From an uncultured Flavobacteriaceae bacterium (lineage in GTDB: Bacteria; Bacteroidota; Bacteroidia; Flavobacteriales; Flavobacteriaceae), in NCBI GenBank assembly GCA_947501625.1, contig CANMWN010000002.1, positions 496,001 to 560,000 of the forward strand: 64,000 nt of DNA, read 5' to 3'. The translations under genes and the position numbers were made by a program. Position 1 is the first letter of the stretch; each line of letters opens with the position of its first letter. The notes beneath the pieces were generated by a model. The model made no database searches. It had not been told where the DNA came from and saw only the letters and a list, made by a program, of their open reading frames with translations. Positions 60,577-64,000 of this stretch are shown piece by piece.

Positions 60577-61026
60577 ATGAAGGCATTACTAATTCTCATA
60601 TCACTATTATTTTCACAATCAGATTGTGATGAAATAAATAATATCAGAACTAAATACCATCAAGTAAATTCAGAAGAAAAATTAACAGGCTATATTAATT
60701 TTGTTAATACTATTGATTGCGAAAAATCTATTCCTTACAAGGCTTCCGCAAAGATGCAAAGTGCTAAATACGCTTTTTGGCCTACCAAAAAACTAAAACT
60801 TTTTAATACTGGAAAAAAGCAATTAGAAAATTATATTACTAACAATCCAAATGATATTGAGGCAAAATATATTAGGGTTTTAATTCAAGATAATGTTCCG
60901 AAAATATTAGGCTATCATAAAAACAAACTTGATGATATCGCATTTATTAAACAAAATCTTTCTTCTTCAACTTTACCCAAAGCATACAAAGAATTAATCT
61001 TATCAAATATTTCTAAAATAGATTAA
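60577..61026 (+). CDS. Small exported protein at the end of the crt operon
   Basis: A 149-residue protein with a short hydrophobic leader (MKALLILISLLFSQSDC). The body is helical, with two or three tetratricopeptide-like helix pairs (KQLENYITNNPNDIEAKYIR). No family is recognised. Starts 6 bp after the photolyase gene, so probably in the same unit. Confidence 0.65.
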   Translation: MKALLILISLLFSQSDCDEINNIRTKYHQVNSEEKLTGYINFVNTIDCEKSIPYKASAKMQSAKYAFWPTKKLKLFNTGKKQLENYITNNPNDIEAKYIRVLIQDNVPKILGYHKNKLDDIAFIKQNLSSSTLPKAYKELILSNISKID

Positions 61027-61060
61027 GTCTATATTTTTTAAAACTGATTGTAACAAATCA

Positions 61061-61068
61061 TACATTTG
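61061..61068 (+). promoter_or_regulatory. -7 element of the sigma factor gene
   Basis: TACATTTG matches TAnnTTTG, 28 bp before the TTG start. No TTG lies at the usual 17-23 bp upstream (only one at a 10-bp gap), so the -33 region is weak and may use another factor. Confidence 0.45.
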
Positions 61069-61096
61069 TACTACTTATTAAAAAACTAATTCAACT

Positions 61097-61591
61097 TTGA
61101 CCAAACAACTTGAACAGCTATTTGTAACTCAACTAGATGAGCATCAAAATATAATTCATAAGGTGTGTAGAGTTTATACCAATAACTCTGACGCTCATAA
61201 GGATTTGTTTCAAGAAATTACTATACAACTTTGGAAAGCCTATCCAAAATTTAGAGGTGATGCAAAGTTTAGCACATGGATGTATCGAGTAGCATTGAAT
61301 ACTGCAATAACACTATATAGAAAATCAAAAAGACAAATTAAAACGAATGATATTTCTGATTTTCATTATAAGATTGAAGCCAATGAATACGATGGGGAAA
61401 TTGAAGAGCAAATGAAACTACTCTACAAGGCAATTCATCAATTGAGTGATGTAGAAAAAGCCTTGATATTATTATATCTTGAAGACAAGCCCTATAAAGA
61501 AATTGCAGAAACAATGGGATTGAGTGAAGTAAATGCTAGAGTAAAAGTAAATAGAATTAAAGGAAAACTAAAAACAATATTAAATCCGTAA
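61097..61591 (+). CDS. ECF-type RNA polymerase sigma factor
   Basis: A 164-residue sigma-70 family factor: region 2 (DLFQEITIQLWKAYPKFRGDAKFSTWMYRVALNTAI) and region 4 (IHQLSDVEKALILLYLEDKPYKEIAETMGLSEVNARVKVNRIK). Regions 1 and 3 are absent, as in the ECF group. Start codon TTG at 61097. The membrane protein 2 bp downstream is the likely regulator. Confidence 0.92.
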   Translation: MTKQLEQLFVTQLDEHQNIIHKVCRVYTNNSDAHKDLFQEITIQLWKAYPKFRGDAKFSTWMYRVALNTAITLYRKSKRQIKTNDISDFHYKIEANEYDGEIEEQMKLLYKAIHQLSDVEKALILLYLEDKPYKEIAETMGLSEVNARVKVNRIKGKLKTILNP

Positions 61592-61593
61592 AT

Positions 61594-62229
61594 ATGGATG
61601 AATTAGATAAATTAAAAGGTGCTTGGAAAGCACAAGATTACACTAGCGACAAGGTATCTACCAATGATATCTATAAGATGTTGCATTCTAAGTCTACTTC
61701 TTATGTCAAGTGGATATTTTATATAAGTCTCATTGAGTTTATTCTTATTATCCTATTAAATATTTTTATGGATAAAGAACAGTATTTAGATTTTTACATC
61801 AAAATGGGAATGAAAAATTTAATTTTAATTACATCTGTAATTTCATATTCAATTATGATAATTTTCATTTATCTATTTTATAAAAATTACAAAAAAATAA
61901 ATGTAAATACCAATGCTAAAACCTTAATGAAAAGTATTTTAAATACTCGAAAAACAGTAAAGTATTATATCTATTTTAATATTGGTTTTATGGCTATTTC
62001 AACAGCACTACTACTCAATAAAATATTTTCTAGTCCTGAAAACACTGCTGCATACAAAATCCAAAGTAAAATTCCCGAAAACTTTTCAGACTCAACTTTA
62101 TTAATAACTTTAATTATTACAATGGTCATTTTTATTGGAGTTGTATTAATTGTCTATAGAATTATTTACGGAATATTACTAAGAAGATTAAAGAGGAATT
62201 ACAAAGAACTTGAACAACTTGAAAAATAA
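61594..62229 (+). CDS. Membrane protein, likely anti-sigma partner
   Basis: A 211-residue protein with a soluble N-terminal segment (MDELDKLKGAWKAQDY) and four transmembrane helices (about 40-60, 72-96, 125-145, 170-190). LKGAWKAQ-type beginnings are common in flavobacterial membrane proteins that follow ECF sigma genes; the soluble part could hold the sigma factor at the membrane. This is inferred from gene order. Followed after 7 bp by a small membrane protein gene. Confidence 0.75.
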   Translation: MDELDKLKGAWKAQDYTSDKVSTNDIYKMLHSKSTSYVKWIFYISLIEFILIILLNIFMDKEQYLDFYIKMGMKNLILITSVISYSIMIIFIYLFYKNYKKINVNTNAKTLMKSILNTRKTVKYYIYFNIGFMAISTALLLNKIFSSPENTAAYKIQSKIPENFSDSTLLITLIITMVIFIGVVLIVYRIIYGILLRRLKRNYKELEQLEK

Positions 62230-62236
62230 TAATCAC

Positions 62237-62392
62237 ATGAAATTAACTTCCAAAAATATAGACTCAAAAATCAATAACTTACCTAAAGATCAAAAGTTAT
62301 TATTGTTTGTTGGTTTATTTATTTTTACAATAAGTTCAATTTACCAACTTGGTTTAGCAGTTGGTAAATTCTATTATTATATTACACATTAA
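62237..62392 (+). CDS. Small single-span membrane protein
   Basis: A 51-residue protein with one transmembrane helix (about 23-45: LLLFVGLFIFTISSIYQLGLA) after a cationic N-terminus. The ATG at 62237 is preferred to an in-frame ATG at 62210, which would overlap the previous gene. It may be a third part of the sigma/anti-sigma unit. Confidence 0.55.
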   Translation: MKLTSKNIDSKINNLPKDQKLLLFVGLFIFTISSIYQLGLAVGKFYYYITH

Positions 62393-62395
62393 TTT

Positions 62396-62423
62396 TTTGG
62401 TACACATCAAAATACTATCTTTG
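62396..62423 (+). promoter_or_regulatory. Promoter of the cyclophilin-FKBP gene
   Basis: TTTG (62396-62399), 16 bp, TATCTTTG (62416-62423), 23 bp before the ATG. The spacer is slightly short of the usual 17-23. Confidence 0.5.
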
Positions 62424-62446
62424 CGCCTTATTAAAAAAGATAGAAA

Positions 62447-63379
62447 ATGAATAACGGAATCTACGCCAAATTTAATACTACTAAAGGCGAAATTTTAGTG
62501 AACTTAGAGTTTGAAAAAACTCCTGGAACAGTTGGGAACTTTGTTGCACTTGCCGAAGGAAATTTAGAGAATGATGCAAAACCACAAGGAACTCCTTATT
62601 ACAATGGTTTAAAATTCCATAGAGTTATACCAGACTTTATGATTCAAGGAGGATGCCCTCAAGGAACTGGAACTGGAAATCCTGGATATAGTTTTGACGA
62701 TGAGTTTCATCCTGAATTAAAACATGATAGACCAGGAATTTTATCGATGGCAAACTCTGGCCCTGCTACAAATGGAAGTCAGTTTTTTATTACACATGTT
62801 GAAACTCCTTGGTTGGACAACAAGCATACGGTTTTTGGTAATGTTGTGGAAGGGCAAGAAATTGTTGATACTGTTTCTCAAGGTGACACTATAGATTCAA
62901 TTGAAATAGTAAGAGTTGGTGATGCAGCAAAGAATTTTAATGCTATTGAGGCTTTTAGAACTTTTGAAGGAGAGAGAGAAAAAAGAATTGCTGATGCTAT
63001 CAAAGCACAAGAAGAAATTTTAGATAAAGAATCTGCAGGTTTCGATAAAACTACTAGCGGATTGCGTTATAAAATATTACAAAACGGAAATGGTAAACAA
63101 GCCAATAAAGGTGATATGGTTTCTGTACATTATAAAGGTCAATTATTGGACGGAACCGTATTTGATTCTTCATACAAGCGCAAGCAGCCAATCGATTTTA
63201 ATGTTGGTATTGGTCAGGTAATTTCTGGTTGGGATGAAGGAATTCAGTTATTAAAAGTTGGTGATAAGGCGAGATTTGTAATACCTTCTGAATTGGCATA
63301 TGGCAGTCGTGGCGCTGGTGGAGTTATACCTCCTGATGCTCCATTAATTTTTGATGTAGAGTTAATGAATGTAAAATAA
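62447..63379 (+). CDS. Cyclophilin-FKBP fusion peptidyl-prolyl isomerase
   Basis: A 310-residue two-domain protein: an N-terminal cyclophilin domain (about 5-165; [52 protein letters not shown]), a helical linker (about 170-205) and a C-terminal FKBP domain (about 215-310; [64 protein letters not shown]). Both active sites look intact. No signal peptide; probably cytoplasmic. Fused isomerases of this order occur in other Bacteroidota. Confidence 0.93.
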   Translation: MNNGIYAKFNTTKGEILVNLEFEKTPGTVGNFVALAEGNLENDAKPQGTPYYNGLKFHRVIPDFMIQGGCPQGTGTGNPGYSFDDEFHPELKHDRPGILSMANSGPATNGSQFFITHVETPWLDNKHTVFGNVVEGQEIVDTVSQGDTIDSIEIVRVGDAAKNFNAIEAFRTFEGEREKRIADAIKAQEEILDKESAGFDKTTSGLRYKILQNGNGKQANKGDMVSVHYKGQLLDGTVFDSSYKRKQPIDFNVGIGQVISGWDEGIQLLKVGDKARFVIPSELAYGSRGAGGVIPPDAPLIFDVELMNVK

Positions 63380-63410
63380 TTTACATTTCTTGAAACATAA
63401 TTTAATTTAA

Positions 63411-63434
63411 AACGTCTCATATTTATGAGGCGTT
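63411..63434 (+). terminator. Terminator after the isomerase gene
   Basis: 10-bp stem AACGTCTCAT / ATGAGGCGTT (one T-G pair), ATTT loop, T run. Confidence 0.85.
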
Positions 63435-63482
63435 TTTTTATGCCAACTTTTATTATTTTTGAAACTACAAACTATTCGAACT

Positions 63483-64000
63483 ATGAAACTTAAGTATTCT
63501 ATATTCATTTTAATTATTTCTTTTTTTACAATTAGTTGTTCAAACAATACTGTTGATGAAGCATTTATCAATCAGACAACAGGACGATATCTTTTTAATC
63601 CTGATGAAATTGTAGAAGTTTATTATGCCGATAAAAATTTACAGATGAAATGGCGTGGTGCAGAAAAAATTTCTCCAATGGTACTTGGGGAAAACAAATT
63701 CTATGTGAAGGAGATGAATGAGAAAATTCAATTTTTAAAAAATCCTTCAGATAACAAATTTTATATATGCTTGGTTCCAAAAGAAAAAGGAAAATCAATT
63801 GAGTATAATTATAGGAAGTTAGGTGAAGGAGAAGAAATTCCAAGTGTTTATTTAAAAAACAAACAATATGACAAAGCGTTAGAAAGTTATAAATCATTAG
63901 TAAAAACAGATACTGCTCAAACTTACATTGATGAATACAAACTTAATAGATTAGGTTATCAAAAACTAAGAGATAAAGATTATCAAGAAGCAGTTGAAAT
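63483..64000 (+). CDS. Lipoprotein with tetratricopeptide-like repeats, 5' part only
   Basis: ATG at 63483 opens a frame that runs off the window (172 codons). It has a leader MKLKYSIFILIISFFTISC, with the lipobox Cys at residue 19, then a beta-rich segment (TTGRYLFNPDEIVEVYY, KWRGAEKISPMVLG) and two tetratricopeptide-type helix pairs near the edge (YDKALESYKSLVKTDTAQ, KLRDKDYQEAVE). The rest of the protein is not visible. Possibly an unfinished peptidase- or gliding-related lipoprotein; I cannot say which. Confidence 0.75.
   Translation, partial: MKLKYSIFILIISFFTISCSNNTVDEAFINQTTGRYLFNPDEIVEVYYADKNLQMKWRGAEKISPMVLGENKFYVKEMNEKIQFLKNPSDNKFYICLVPKEKGKSIEYNYRKLGEGEEIPSVYLKNKQYDKALESYKSLVKTDTAQTYIDEYKLNRLGYQKLRDKDYQEAVE

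Overview
The window looks like chromosomal DNA of a low-GC, probably marine, flavobacterium (Bacteroidota, Flavobacteriaceae). The evidence is: Bacteroidota-type promoters (TTG, 19-20 bp, TAnnTTTG); type IX secretion C-terminal sorting domains; LytTR/LytS-type two-component systems; a carotenoid operon; a probable sulfonolipid (capnine) gene pair; and families largely typical of Bacteroidota (DUF6090, 2TM domain, CCC-motif membrane protein, START-like, DUF3822). I see no rRNA, CRISPR array, insertion sequence, prophage or plasmid function. Two tRNAs are present (Met/CAT and Gly/TCC). Genes are tightly packed and no unexplained gap exceeds 300 bases.

Layout. 1-11.6 kb: the 3' end of rlmF; a DUF1573 protein; a membrane-tethered LuxR-type regulator whose neighbours share an ACTAG-GA-CTAGT palindrome; a group III truncated haemoglobin; a LytS/LytTR pair; a lipoprotein and a type IX-secreted sugar dehydrogenase with a structured divergent promoter; cysteine desulfurase. 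11.6-21.3 kb: Smr-domain protein; low-molecular-weight phosphatase/arsenate reductase-like protein; DUF2752 pair; two PPK2 kinases; an alpha-oxoamine synthase and a cysteine-synthase-like enzyme that together suggest sulfonolipid synthesis; an S9 peptidase. 21.3-35.9 kb: housekeeping genes (RecD-like helicase, DUF3822-rsmD, MoxR ATPase, three SurA/PpiC-like chaperones, recQ, fmt, HU, YqgE, class IV aminotransferase). 36-45 kb: tRNAs, acetyltransferases, VanY-like peptidase, rhomboid, lipid acyltransferase, phosphoglucosamine/phosphomannomutase, and a ribosomal protein S1 with an extra N-terminal DUF2853 domain. 45.3-48.8 kb: a second LytS/LytTR system with four 2TM modules, one fused to the kinase.

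The most striking region is 48,986-55,689: nine consecutive DUF6090-type genes on one strand, overlapping or separated by at most 4 bp, followed by a decayed tenth start. All share an almost invariant leader and transmembrane segment of about 46 residues but differ in the domain beyond the membrane. Leader type does not track with the relatedness of the outer domains, which suggests recombination between a fixed anchor and variable domains.

The array is followed by a carotenoid-photoprotection operon (crtI, crtB, crtZ, a CrtYcd-like cyclase, photolyase), an ECF sigma factor with a membrane partner, a cyclophilin-FKBP fusion, and a lipoprotein that runs off the end. Nothing was computed by database search; family names come from recognised sequence motifs.
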